Below, piece by piece: positions 40,816 through 49,651 of a stretch of DNA of 64,000 bases (the stretch's first letter is position 1; the number at the start of each line of letters is the position of its first letter). The DNA comes from Allorhizobium sonneratiae (GTDB lineage Bacteria > Pseudomonadota > Alphaproteobacteria > Rhizobiales > Rhizobiaceae). The notes under the pieces were generated by a model. That model saw only the letters and a list, made by a program, of their open reading frames with translations, was not told where the DNA came from and made no database searches. The DNA lies in NCBI RefSeq assembly GCF_023700755.1, contig NZ_JAMKOJ010000004.1, forward strand, positions 372,001-436,000. The letters are read 5' to 3'. The translations under genes and the position numbers were made by a program.

Positions 40816-42480
40816 TCACCTGTTCTCAGGATCGGCCTTGAGCTGGGCAAGCTCGGCTGTGAGATCGAGCCTGTCCAGCCAGGCGGGATCGAGCTTCGGC
40901 ACGGACGAAAACAGCAGTCTTGTATAGGGATGCGCCGGTGTGGAGATGGTCTCGCGCGTCAGATGCTCGACCTTTTCGCCGCGATACATCACCATGATCT
41001 CATCGCAGATTGCCTCGACCACCGAAAGATCGTGGCTGATGAAGATGTAGGAGAGGTCGAGCTCGCGCTGCAAGTCCTTCAAAAGATCGATGATGGCGGC
41101 TGCCACCACCGTATCGAGGGCCGAGGTGATCTCGTCGCAGATGATCAGTTTCGGGCTGGCGGCAAGCGCGCGGGCAAAATTGATCCGCTGTTTCTGGCCG
41201 CCCGACAATTCGCCCGGGCGGCTATAGCGCAGGCTTTTGGGAAGGCGCACCATGTCGAGCAACTCGTCCACCCGTCGGCGGCGCGCTTCGCCCTTTAAGC
41301 CGTGATAGAAGGCAAGCGGACGGGCGAGAATATCCTCGATGGATTTGGCGGGATTGAGGGCCGTATCGGCATATTGGAAGACGATCTGCATATGTTGCAG
41401 CTCGTCGCGCCGGCGCGCGCGCGCCGAGGCGGCCAGTTCGCGGCCATCGAAAATGCTATGGCCGCCGGTTGCGGGTAAAATACCGGCAATCGCGCGCGCC
41501 AGCGTTGATTTTCCGCAGCCGGATTCGCCGATAATGCCGAGATTGCGGCCTTTTTCCACCGTCAGGCTGACCGATTGGACCGCCTTGATGAAGGGATGGC
41601 CATCCGCCTGTTTTGGGCCGTAACCGGCAATGAGGTTTTCAATATCGAGCAGCGGACGAATTGCTTTGCTTTGCCTTTTGGTAAAATCAGTCTCCTTCGG
41701 CGCAAAGGCGGCCAGCAGTTCCTGCGTATAAGGATGGGCGGGCGCGGTCAGGATCTCCTCGGTTGTATTTTCCTCCTGAATTTCACCGCCCTTGAGCACC
41801 ACGATCCGGTCGGCGATCTGGGCGACGACGGCCAGATCGTGCGAAACGTAAACACCGGCGATCCCCTTGGCCCGCATGACCGATTTGAACGCCCGCAACA
41901 CATCGATCTGGGTCGTCACGTCGAGTGCCGTGGTCGGCTCGTCGAAAATCACCAGTTTCGGATCGCTGATCAGTGCCATGGCGGCGGCAAGCCGCTGCAA
42001 CTGCCCGCCGGAAACCTGATGCGGATAACGCTCGCCGATGGTCTCGGGCGCAGGCAGGGACAGCGCGGTGAAGAGTTCGATGGCGCGCCGACGTGCCTGA
42101 TCGGGCGGCATCAGGGCATGGATGCGGGTCACTTCGATCACCTGATCCATGATTTTTTTCGCCGGGTTGAAGGCGGCGGCCGCACTTTGCGGCACATAGG
42201 AGACCTCGGCGCCGCGAAGGATAGCCCGTTCCTTTTCGTTGAGGCTGGCCATATCCTTGCCGTTAACCATGATCGAGCCTTTGCTGATGTCGCAGCCGGG
42301 CCGTGCATAGCCCATCAGCGACAGTGCAATGGTCGTCTTGCCGGAACCGCTTTCGCCGATCAGGGCGACGATTTCGCCCTCGGCGATATCGATGTCCACG
42401 CCCTTGATGATATCGACCTTTCGCCCGGAATCGGTTCTGGCCTCGACATGCAGATTTCTGATTTCCACCAGTGTGCTCAT
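40816..42480 (-). CDS. ABC transporter ATP-binding protein, two fused ATPase domains (Dpp/Opp type)
   Basis: A 554-residue protein with two complete ABC cassettes. First: Walker A GESGSGKTT (~40), signature VSGGQLQRLAAAM (~150). Second: Walker A GESGCGKST (~320), signature ELSGGQKQRINFARAL (~430), Walker B LIICDEITSALD. This is the DppD-DppF fusion arrangement of peptide/opine/nickel-type importers such as GsiA or YejF. It powers uptake by the permeases at 42483 and 43331 with the binding protein at 44577. It is the last gene of the minus-strand operon, starting 2 bp after the DppC-like gene ends. A RIME scrap lies just past its stop. Confidence 0.93.
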   Translation of the reverse strand: MSTLVEIRNLHVEARTDSGRKVDIIKGVDIDIAEGEIVALIGESGSGKTTIALSLMGYARPGCDISKGSIMVNGKDMASLNEKERAILRGAEVSYVPQSAAAAFNPAKKIMDQVIEVTRIHALMPPDQARRRAIELFTALSLPAPETIGERYPHQVSGGQLQRLAAAMALISDPKLVIFDEPTTALDVTTQIDVLRAFKSVMRAKGIAGVYVSHDLAVVAQIADRIVVLKGGEIQEENTTEEILTAPAHPYTQELLAAFAPKETDFTKRQSKAIRPLLDIENLIAGYGPKQADGHPFIKAVQSVSLTVEKGRNLGIIGESGCGKSTLARAIAGILPATGGHSIFDGRELAASARARRRDELQHMQIVFQYADTALNPAKSIEDILARPLAFYHGLKGEARRRRVDELLDMVRLPKSLRYSRPGELSGGQKQRINFARALAASPKLIICDEITSALDTVVAAAIIDLLKDLQRELDLSYIFISHDLSVVEAICDEIMVMYRGEKVEHLTRETISTPAHPYTRLLFSSVPKLDPAWLDRLDLTAELAQLKADPENR

Positions 42481-42482
42481 GG

Positions 42483-43331
42483 TCAGGCGCTCCGATCCCG
42501 GATTTTGCGGGGCAGGTTGTCGATCAGCAGGTTGACGCTGATCGTGAGGCTGGCAATGGCCAGACAGGGGGCAATCACGGCTGCGGCGCCGAAGGACAGG
42601 CCTTCGATGTTTTCATGCACCAGCGCCCCCCAGTCGGCCAGCGGCGGCTGCACGCCAAGGCCGAGGAAGGACAGGCCCGACAGGAGCAGCACGATGAAGA
42701 CGAAGCGGATGCCGACATCGGCCAGCACCGGGCGCAGAATATTGGGCAGGATTTCCGAGCCGATCAGATAAAATACGCTTTCTCCGCGAATGCGGGCCAC
42801 GGTGATGAAATCCATGGTGTTGACATTGACGGAAAGCGAGCGGGCAAAGCGGAAGGCACCGGGCGTGTAAATGAAGGCCAGCACCAGCACCAGCGAGGTC
42901 AGCGAAGACCCGACGGCGGCCACCATCACCAGGCCGAACAGCTTGCTGGGAATGGAGATCATCGCATCCATGAACCGGCTGAGCACGGTGTCAAACCAGC
43001 CGCCAGCCACGGCGGCGGCCATGCCGAGCACCACGCCGCTGGTTGAGGCGATCAATACACCGGCGAGCGAAATGCCGAGCGTGTAGCGCGCCCCGAGGAT
43101 GATGCGTGACAGCATATCGCGGCCCAGATAATCGGAGCCCAGCCAGAATTTGCCGCTCATCTGACCGAAATAATCCATATCGACGATCTTCCCGGCGGGA
43201 TAGGGGGCAAGCCTGGTGGCAAATGCGGCAACAATGACCCAGAAGACGATGACGCAAAGCGCCATCATGCCGACCGGGCTGAAGGCATAGCCGAACCGTC
43301 CGGCTGATCTTGCAGTGGCGTTGTCTGTCAT
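42483..43331 (-). CDS. ABC transporter permease (DppC type)
   Basis: A 282-residue inner-membrane permease with about six hydrophobic helices, the first after a short cytoplasmic tail (FSPVGMMALCVIVFWVIVAAF). The coupling loop is in the segment ARIRGESVFYLIGSEILPNI (the EAA-like motif). The periplasmic-facing WLGSDYLGRDMLSRI is typical for DppC/OppC. Its ATG shares one base with the stop of the DppB-like gene, so they are coupled. It forms the channel with that protein. Confidence 0.92.
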   Translation of the reverse strand: MTDNATARSAGRFGYAFSPVGMMALCVIVFWVIVAAFATRLAPYPAGKIVDMDYFGQMSGKFWLGSDYLGRDMLSRIILGARYTLGISLAGVLIASTSGVVLGMAAAVAGGWFDTVLSRFMDAMISIPSKLFGLVMVAAVGSSLTSLVLVLAFIYTPGAFRFARSLSVNVNTMDFITVARIRGESVFYLIGSEILPNILRPVLADVGIRFVFIVLLLSGLSFLGLGVQPPLADWGALVHENIEGLSFGAAAVIAPCLAIASLTISVNLLIDNLPRKIRDRSA

Positions 43332-44281
43332 CAGCGCAGCCTCGGATTGGACAGGATTGAAATGATGTCGGCGATGGTGATCAGCACCAGATAACCGGCA
43401 CAGAAAATCACCGCGCAGGTCTGGATCAGCGGCAGGTCGCGGGTGGCGACCGCATCCACCATCAGCTTGGCGATGCCGGGATAGTTGAAGATGGTCTCGA
43501 TGATGATCACCCCGCCGATCAGATAGGACAGCGACAGCGCCAGCGCGTTGAGGATCGGCCCCAGCGCATTGGGAAGCGCATGGTTAAGCACCATGCGGCG
43601 GCGCGAGGCGCCCTTCAACAGCGCCATCTCGACATAGGGCGTTGCCAGCGTCTCGATCACGGCGGCCCGCGTCATGCGGATGATCTGGGCCGAAACGACG
43701 AAGGTCAGCGTCAGAACCGGCATGGCATACATTTTCAAAAGATCGGAGAGCGAATGGATTTCATTGACGAAGGAAATCGCCGGCAGCCATTGCAGATAGA
43801 CGGCGAAGATCAGAACGGCGGTGGAGGCGATCATGAATTCCGGCACCGAAATCACGCCGATGGTCAGCACCGTGACAATCCGGTCGTAGAGCGAGCCTTT
43901 CATCACGGCGGAGGTGATGCCAAGCGTCAGCGCGAAGGGAACGGAGATCAGCGTCGTCAGACCGGCCAGTGCCATGGTATTGGCGAAACGGTCGCTGATC
44001 AGTGCCGAAATCTCCATGTTATTGGCATAGGAACGGCCAAGATCGCCGGAGAGAAAGCCGAGCCCCCAATGAAAAAAGCGCAGAATGGCGGGATCGTTCA
44101 GATGCATCGCCTTGCGCAGGCCCGCCACCGCTTCCGGCGTGGCTGACTGGCCAAGCAGGATGGTGGCGGTGTCGCCGGGCAACATGGAGGTGGCAAAAAA
44201 CACCGCGAAGGACACGATCAGCAGCGTGATGACGGCAATGCCCAGCCGTCTTGCGATGAGAATAGCAATGTCAGGGTTCAT
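43331..44281 (-). CDS. ABC transporter permease (DppB type)
   Basis: A 316-residue permease beginning MNPDIAILIARRLGIAVITLLIVSFAVFFATSMLPGD, the usual DppB first helix with the LPGD motif. The loop ETLATPYVEMALLKGASRRRMVLNHALPNAL carries the EAA motif that docks with the ATPase. The ATG at 44281 has GGAGAGAG upstream; a longer in-frame start at 44428 is rejected because the extra 49 residues do not look like protein of this family. Works with DppC-like 42483. Confidence 0.9.
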   Translation of the reverse strand: MNPDIAILIARRLGIAVITLLIVSFAVFFATSMLPGDTATILLGQSATPEAVAGLRKAMHLNDPAILRFFHWGLGFLSGDLGRSYANNMEISALISDRFANTMALAGLTTLISVPFALTLGITSAVMKGSLYDRIVTVLTIGVISVPEFMIASTAVLIFAVYLQWLPAISFVNEIHSLSDLLKMYAMPVLTLTFVVSAQIIRMTRAAVIETLATPYVEMALLKGASRRRMVLNHALPNALGPILNALALSLSYLIGGVIIIETIFNYPGIAKLMVDAVATRDLPLIQTCAVIFCAGYLVLITIADIISILSNPRLR

Positions 44282-44459
44282 GGAACTCTCTCCAGCGGCG
44301 ATGCCCTTTTCCGCAAAAGCGCTGCCGTTTGTCTTGGCTGTCCGCAAAGATGGTGTCCCATGTTCCGGGCAGACAGCCAAAGCACTGTGGCATCGCAATG
44401 TGAGCACTGTAGCGTGATGAAGGCGCAAGATAACCGGGCCAACCGGGGTCTCAATTCTT

Positions 44460-44576
44460 TTTGGGCGCGTCGGGCCGAAAAGCAGGGTTCGCTTTTCGCT
44501 CCGACGCTCTCAATCTTTGTTCTTACGCATGTGCGGAGGCAAAATCGCGCCGCACTTTTCTCGGTGCCATACGCAA
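44460..44576. repeat. Degenerate RIME-like sequence between binding protein and permease genes
   Basis: GCTCTCAATCTTTGTTCTTA, CGCATGTGCGGAGGCAAAA and GCCGCACTTTTCTCGGTGCC follow the RIME right-arm words in eroded form, next to a small hairpin GCCGAAAAGC/GCTTTTCGC. Such structures commonly separate a highly expressed binding-protein message from the permease part. Confidence 0.45.
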
Positions 44577-46178
44577 TCAGGGCTCCAGCCAGACATATTC
44601 GGCCATGGCATAGCCCATCATGCCGCCGAGCGGGTTGGGCTCAAGTCCCTTCAGCTTGCTGGAGATGGCGTCGATATTGGTGATATAGGCCGGGATGATG
44701 GTGCCGGCGTCATCGGAAATCATCGTCTGCATCTCGTTATAGATCTCGTGGCGTTTCTTGTCATCGAGAAGGCCACGGGCTTCCAGCAGCATCTGGTCGA
44801 ATTTCGGCGATTTGTAATGGCTTTCGTTCCACGGCGCATCGGAGGCATACAGCAGCGAGAAGTAGATGTCCGGCGTGGGACGGGCATTGATATTTCCGAA
44901 ATGGATCGGCGCCTTCAGCCAGTATTTGCTCCAGTAGCCGTCGGAAGGCACACGCTGAACATCGAGTTTCAGGCCGATATTGGCGCCTGCGGCCTGTACG
45001 ATCATCGCCATATCGACGGAATTGTCGGCGGCATCGGAGGCAACCACCGGGATGGACTGGCCAAGAACGCCGGCCTTCTGGAAATAATGCTTTGCCTTGT
45101 CCGGGTCGAAGGACTTCGGTTTCAGATCGGCATTGTGATACACATTCATCGGCGAAATCGGCTGATCGTTGCCGACAACGCCATTACCGCGCAGCGCCGC
45201 ACTGATGATCTGCTCACGATCGATCAGATATTTCATCCCGGTGACGAAATCGGGCTTGTTCATGTCCAGACGAATATTCAGATCGGTATAGGTGCCGCTG
45301 GTCGATTTCGACAGGGCAAAACCCGGCCGTGACATGACGAGCTTGGTCGAGCGCGGGTTGATGGCCGAGGCAAGTTGAATATCCCCGGCGAGAAGCGCGT
45401 TGACGCGGGCATTGTCGTCGCTGATGGCGAAAAACTCGAAACTATCGATATGCGGCAGGCCTGGCTTCCAGTAATGCGTGTTCTTCTTCATCAGCGAGCG
45501 CACGCCCGGCTCGAAAGATTCCAGCACAAAAGCACCGGTGCCAATGCCCTTGGAAAAGTCGGTCGTGCCATCCTGCACGATCATGAACTGGTTGAGTGCG
45601 AGAATGAAGGGCAGATCGGCATTCGGCTGGTTCAGCACGATTTCGACCGTGTTCGTATCAATGGCCTTGATCTCGCTCATCTGGGCGGCGATCTTGGCAA
45701 CCTTGGAGCCGACGGCGGGATCAAGATGACGCTTGAGGGTGAAAACGACGTCGGCTGCGGTCAGTGCCTTGCCATCATGGAAGGTGACGCCCTTGCGCAG
45801 CGTTGCCGTCCAGGTCTTGGCGTCCTTGCTCTCCAGTTTTTCGGCCAGTTCCATTTGCGGTTTGCCGCTGGCGTCAATGAAGGTCAGCCGGTTATAGAGT
45901 GAGCAGCAGCGGACATAGTCGGTTCCAAGCGAGGCTTTCGCCGGGTCGAGTGTATCGGCGTTGGAGGAGGAAATGCCTGCTGCCTTGAAATGCCCGCCGG
46001 ACACCGGCGTTGCCGCAACGGCGCGGTCAGCGCGGCCCAGCACCGCAGCCCCGGCAGACAGCGCCACGCCGCTGGCCAGCATCAGTTTCAAAAGATCGCG
46101 CCGTGAGGCACCGCGGCGAATGGCGTCTTCCACGCGGGCGTCATCGGATGTCGTCCAGTTGGTAATCTTGTCGCTCAT
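44577..46178 (-). CDS. ABC transporter substrate-binding protein (peptide/opine family, Tat signal)
   Basis: A 533-residue periplasmic binding protein of the SBP_bac_5 family. A twin-arginine signal is visible: GASRRDLLKLMLASGVALSAGAAVLG, with cleavage probably after AVAA. The mature protein includes NADTLDPAKASLGTDYVRCCSLYNRLTF and LRKGVTFHDGKALTAADVVFTLKRHLDP, which are family hallmarks. It captures the ligand for the importer encoded downstream. The nearby aminotransferase, GNAT and amine-oxidase-like genes suggest an amino compound, peptide or opine, but specificity cannot be read directly. Confidence 0.92.
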   Translation of the reverse strand: MSDKITNWTTSDDARVEDAIRRGASRRDLLKLMLASGVALSAGAAVLGRADRAVAATPVSGGHFKAAGISSSNADTLDPAKASLGTDYVRCCSLYNRLTFIDASGKPQMELAEKLESKDAKTWTATLRKGVTFHDGKALTAADVVFTLKRHLDPAVGSKVAKIAAQMSEIKAIDTNTVEIVLNQPNADLPFILALNQFMIVQDGTTDFSKGIGTGAFVLESFEPGVRSLMKKNTHYWKPGLPHIDSFEFFAISDDNARVNALLAGDIQLASAINPRSTKLVMSRPGFALSKSTSGTYTDLNIRLDMNKPDFVTGMKYLIDREQIISAALRGNGVVGNDQPISPMNVYHNADLKPKSFDPDKAKHYFQKAGVLGQSIPVVASDAADNSVDMAMIVQAAGANIGLKLDVQRVPSDGYWSKYWLKAPIHFGNINARPTPDIYFSLLYASDAPWNESHYKSPKFDQMLLEARGLLDDKKRHEIYNEMQTMISDDAGTIIPAYITNIDAISSKLKGLEPNPLGGMMGYAMAEYVWLEP

Positions 46179-46367
46179 GTCATTCCCCTTTTTGTTGAGT
46201 TTGACCGGATACCCGTCTTCAATGCGGATTTTGACCGGCTGATCATGGAAAGTGTCTCACGCTGGTTGCGGCGTATCCTGCGCTATAGGCCGGACTGTCA
46301 GCATAAAATTGCGAACTTGCTTTGCCCGGCGATATTTCAGCGTTGGATCATAAACATTGTCTTCGCC

Positions 46368-47741
46368 TTACATCATTGCCTTGCGCACATCCGGGTCTTC
46401 CAGCGTCTGATTGAGTGTCTTCAGCGTGCGCTCGACAATGGCGTCGATATCGGCATCTGTGCAGCAGAGCGGCGGGGCATAGCCCAGCACCCCTTGCGCA
46501 AAGGCGCGGATGACAAGGCCGTTCTCCCAGGCGCGGTCAAAGATGCGTCGTGCCGGCTGGCAGGCGGCGGGAAGCGGCGTCTTCTTCGCCTTGTCGGTGA
46601 CAAGCTCGACCCCGTAAAGCAGGCCGCGCCCGCGGACCTCGCCCACCAGCGGGTGATCGCTGAGGCTTTCCAGACCCGCCTTGAGGCGCGCACCTGCCTT
46701 GCGGCCGTTTTCCAGAAGCCCGCCTTCATAAAGCTTCAGCACTTCAAGCGCCACAGCCGCACTGACCGGATGGGCCGAATAGGTATAGCCATGCCCGACG
46801 GCAGCCTCGCCCGCGCCCTCGGCAATCACCTGATAGACCGCCTCCGACATGAAGACCGCGCCCATCGGCACATAGCCGGAGGTCAGGCCCTTGGCGACTG
46901 TCATCATATCCGGCACGATCTCTTCTTCTGAAGAGGCAAAGAGCGGGCCGGTGCGGCCAAAACCTGTTATCACCTCATCGGCGATGAACAGAATGCCATA
47001 GCTCTTGCACAGTTCGCGCATGGCCTTGATCCAGCCTTTGGGCGGCACGATGACGCCGCCGGAACCCTGGATCGGCTCGGCATAAAATGCTGCAACCCGA
47101 TCCGGGCCGATGGCCTCGATCTTTGCCTTCAGCGCTGCAAGCGAGGAAGCGATGATGGCATCACCGTTTTCACCGACCGGATTGCGATAGGGGTAAGGCG
47201 AGGGGATCTTGTGCTGGAAGTCGAAGGGCAGGCCGAAACCGGCATGAAAGGCGGGCAGCGCCGTCAGCCCCGCACCCACCGTGGAGGAGCCGTGATAACC
47301 CTGCTCGATGGAGATGAACTGGTCGCGCTGCGGCTGACCTTTCGCGTGCCAGTAATAGCGGACGAAGCGGATGGTGGAATCCACCGCATCCGAACCGCCA
47401 AGGGTGAAATAGAGGCGGTTGAGATCGCCGGGGGCACGATCGGCAAGCTCTGAGGCCAGCCGGATGGCCGCTTCCGAGCCAAGATCGAAATAGCCGGTGG
47501 CATAGGGCAGTTCGCGCATCTGGCGGGCGGCGGCCTCGACGATGCTGTCATGGCCGTAACCGGCATTGACGCACCAGAGACCGGCAAAACCATCGACCAG
47601 TTGATGACCGCTGGCATCGGTGACGGTGGCGCCAGAGGCGGATTTCAGCACCCGCACCCCAAGGCGTTCATGGCCGCGATAAGAGGCGACGGGATGGATC
47701 AGATGGGCGCGGTCAAGTTCGATCAGGGAATTGGCAAGCAT
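46368..47741 (-). CDS. Class III aminotransferase (omega-amino acid:pyruvate type)
   Basis: A 457-residue PLP-dependent transaminase. Seen: YFTLGGSDAVDSTIRF (PLP phosphate site), EPIQGSGGVIVPPKGW, ILFIADEVITGFGRTG (PLP-contacting Asp) and TVAKGLTSGYVPMGAV with the Schiff-base Lys (~285). Such enzymes remove the terminal amino group of omega-amino acids or diamines such as beta-alanine, GABA or putrescine. The ATG at 47741 has GGAGA upstream. The product aldehyde could be handled by the two aldehyde dehydrogenases at 51134 and 53659. It is on the same strand as the transporter and 190 bp ahead of it, and 20 bp after the GNAT gene stop. Confidence 0.9.
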   Translation of the reverse strand: MLANSLIELDRAHLIHPVASYRGHERLGVRVLKSASGATVTDASGHQLVDGFAGLWCVNAGYGHDSIVEAAARQMRELPYATGYFDLGSEAAIRLASELADRAPGDLNRLYFTLGGSDAVDSTIRFVRYYWHAKGQPQRDQFISIEQGYHGSSTVGAGLTALPAFHAGFGLPFDFQHKIPSPYPYRNPVGENGDAIIASSLAALKAKIEAIGPDRVAAFYAEPIQGSGGVIVPPKGWIKAMRELCKSYGILFIADEVITGFGRTGPLFASSEEEIVPDMMTVAKGLTSGYVPMGAVFMSEAVYQVIAEGAGEAAVGHGYTYSAHPVSAAVALEVLKLYEGGLLENGRKAGARLKAGLESLSDHPLVGEVRGRGLLYGVELVTDKAKKTPLPAACQPARRIFDRAWENGLVIRAFAQGVLGYAPPLCCTDADIDAIVERTLKTLNQTLEDPDVRKAMM

Positions 47742-47761
47742 GATAAGTCTCCGCAATAAGA

Positions 47762-48631
47762 TCAGCCCAGCGCCTGACTGGCCAGCGCATAGAGTTTTGC
47801 ATGCACATCGTCGGCACCGGCTTTCGGCGGACGCTGCATGGTGACGCCGCCACCGGCATGGGCAAGGCCGATCTCGCTCAAAAAGGGGTGAAGGCCGGTT
47901 TCGATGTCGGTATCGACACGCAGAAACGCGCCGGGGCGTGAGGCGGCATGATAGGCAATCAGCGTCTTGGCCATCTCCAGATCCGGTGCCACCACCGGGC
48001 CGATCACCTCGCCACGTCCGAAGGCGCGAATGGCTGCATAGGCAATGATATGATGATCCTTGCGGACCACGGCAATCTCGCCATGGCGGTGAAGCGCCTC
48101 GATGAGCGTGGTGCGGTTGGCGCCGAAGGCTTTGGTGTCCAGTGCCTGGATCGCCGCAAGATCGTCCGGTTGCAAGACCTCGATACCGTCCGGGCGGGCA
48201 AGTGTGGTGACCGGCCCCTGATGCTGGCGCACCGCACCGATGGCGACGAAGCCAAGTTTTTCATAGAGCGGCAGGCCTTCCTGCGTGGCAATGAGACGCA
48301 ACTGCCGATCTCCGGCCAGCGCGATGGCGCTTTCCATCATCCGGCGGCCAAGACCCAGACCGCGCATCGCCTTGTCGACGATGACCATATTGATCGTGCC
48401 GCACGTGTCGCCATAGGGCGTCATCATCAGCGTGCCGACAACACGGCCCTCGGGATCGACTGCGACCACACCTTTGCTCAGATGATGGGCCAGCAGCCAG
48501 TCTTCCCGGCGATGTGGCCAGTTTTCGCCGCGTGACAGCGCCAACGCGCCGTCGATATGCTCGTGTCCGAAGGCGTTGATCTCGATCCTGGTCTGAACGG
48601 GGGTGTTCTGGGTCATTTGGTTTTTCATCAT
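47762..48631 (-). CDS. Two-domain GNAT-family acetyltransferase
   Basis: About 289 residues. The N-terminal GNAT domain shows the acetyl-CoA loop RGLGLGRRMM (~105) and LPLYEKLGFVAIG (~135). The C-terminal half (TKAFGANRTTLIEALHRHGEIAVV...IGPVVAPD...RVDTDIETGLHPFLSEIGLAHAG) is the second domain typical of YitH-like proteins. A paralogue with the same layout is at 57812. It probably acylates an amino compound taken up or catabolised by the surrounding genes. The start is uncertain: ATG at 48631 or 48616; no strong ribosome site is visible. Confidence 0.8.
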   Translation of the reverse strand: MMKNQMTQNTPVQTRIEINAFGHEHIDGALALSRGENWPHRREDWLLAHHLSKGVVAVDPEGRVVGTLMMTPYGDTCGTINMVIVDKAMRGLGLGRRMMESAIALAGDRQLRLIATQEGLPLYEKLGFVAIGAVRQHQGPVTTLARPDGIEVLQPDDLAAIQALDTKAFGANRTTLIEALHRHGEIAVVRKDHHIIAYAAIRAFGRGEVIGPVVAPDLEMAKTLIAYHAASRPGAFLRVDTDIETGLHPFLSEIGLAHAGGGVTMQRPPKAGADDVHAKLYALASQALG

Positions 48632-48950
48632 CTGTTTTTGTGTGGCATGTCCTTTTGCTGAACAAAGTTTCAATCAGGATGAAGACGCTATTCGTCTGAA
48701 TGCTGCACCCGATGCGCTATCTTTCGCCAAAGCCGGTGGGCACCACCGCATCTTATGCTGCAAGGCTTGCTGGCAAGGCTTGATCGCGAGGTCGGATGGC
48801 CACATTGTCAGGCGGCTTCTGCAATTCTCTGCCAAAGGGCGGGGCAGATTAAAAACTTTCTGCTTTGCGAGCGGTCGAATTCATCCATCCATCGCTTCAT
48901 GGCCCACCATAAGATGATTGCATCGAAACACATGGCCAGAGGAAAACATC
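48632..48950. other. 319-bp divergent intergenic region
   Basis: It separates the minus-strand GNAT/aminotransferase genes from the plus-strand HAD gene and should contain both promoters. No repeat, palindrome or gene stands out; an 85-residue open frame at 48755 overlaps the HAD start in another frame and is not supported. Confidence 0.6.
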
Positions 48951-49619
48951 ATGGCGCCCTTCCGTCCGAAATATATCACCTTCGATTGCTACGGTACGCT
49001 GATCAATTTTGACATGGCTGGTGCTGCCCGCGATCTTTACGGTGACCGGCTCGACGATCTGGCGATGAAAAAATTCATCTGGAATTTTTCCTCTTACCGG
49101 TTGGATGAGGTCATGGGCGCATGGAAGCCCTATGCCGAGGTGGTCTATAATTCTTTGTCGCGTGCCTGCAGGGCCAATGGTGTGACCTTCCGGGATGAGG
49201 ACGCACAGATGGTGTATGAGCGCGTTCCCACCTGGGGTCCGCATGCCGATGTTCCGGCAGGGCTTGCCAAAGTGGCGAAAGAAATTCCGCTTGTCATTCT
49301 GTCCAATGCGATGAATGCGCAGATCATGTCGAATGTTGAAAAACTCGGCGCGCCCTTCCACAAGGTCTATACCGCCGAACAGGCCCAGGCTTACAAGCCG
49401 CGCTTTCAGGCCTTTGAGTATATGTTCGATATGCTGGGTTGCGGCCCGGAGGATGTGATGCATTGTTCCTCCTCCTTCCGGTATGATCTGATGTCGGCGC
49501 ATGACCTGGGCATCAAGAACAAGGTCTGGGTCAATCGCGGCCATGAGCCGGCCAATCCCTATTACGGCTATGTCGAGATTGCCGATATTTCCGGCCTGCC
49601 GGGCGTGGTGGGTCTTTAA
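48951..49619 (+). CDS. Haloacid dehalogenase type II family (HAD) protein
   Basis: A 222-residue HAD-superfamily hydrolase close in layout to L-2-haloacid dehalogenases. Motif I is TFDCYGTLINF (nucleophile Asp ~10), motif II VILSNAMN, motif III Lys in YKPRFQAF, and motif IV MHCSSSFRYDLMSAHDLG. The SSS-x-x-x-D segment is like that of type II dehalogenases, but many members in catabolic clusters act on other small acids. The ATG at 48951 has AGAGGAAAA upstream. It is followed 32 bp on by the flavin oxidase gene, likely in one transcript. Confidence 0.85.
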   Translation: MAPFRPKYITFDCYGTLINFDMAGAARDLYGDRLDDLAMKKFIWNFSSYRLDEVMGAWKPYAEVVYNSLSRACRANGVTFRDEDAQMVYERVPTWGPHADVPAGLAKVAKEIPLVILSNAMNAQIMSNVEKLGAPFHKVYTAEQAQAYKPRFQAFEYMFDMLGCGPEDVMHCSSSFRYDLMSAHDLGIKNKVWVNRGHEPANPYYGYVEIADISGLPGVVGL

Positions 49620-49651
49620 AAAAAGGCCGGTTTGACAAGGCCAGTTTGCAA

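Noticed and set aside
44282-44428. N-terminal extension of the DppB-type permease to an earlier start
   Set aside because: The added 49 residues are not membrane-like, and the ATG at 44281 has a good ribosome site directly before the first helix.
48755-49012. 85-residue open frame overlapping the start of the HAD gene
   Set aside because: It is out of frame with the well-supported HAD gene and has no ribosome site or domain.
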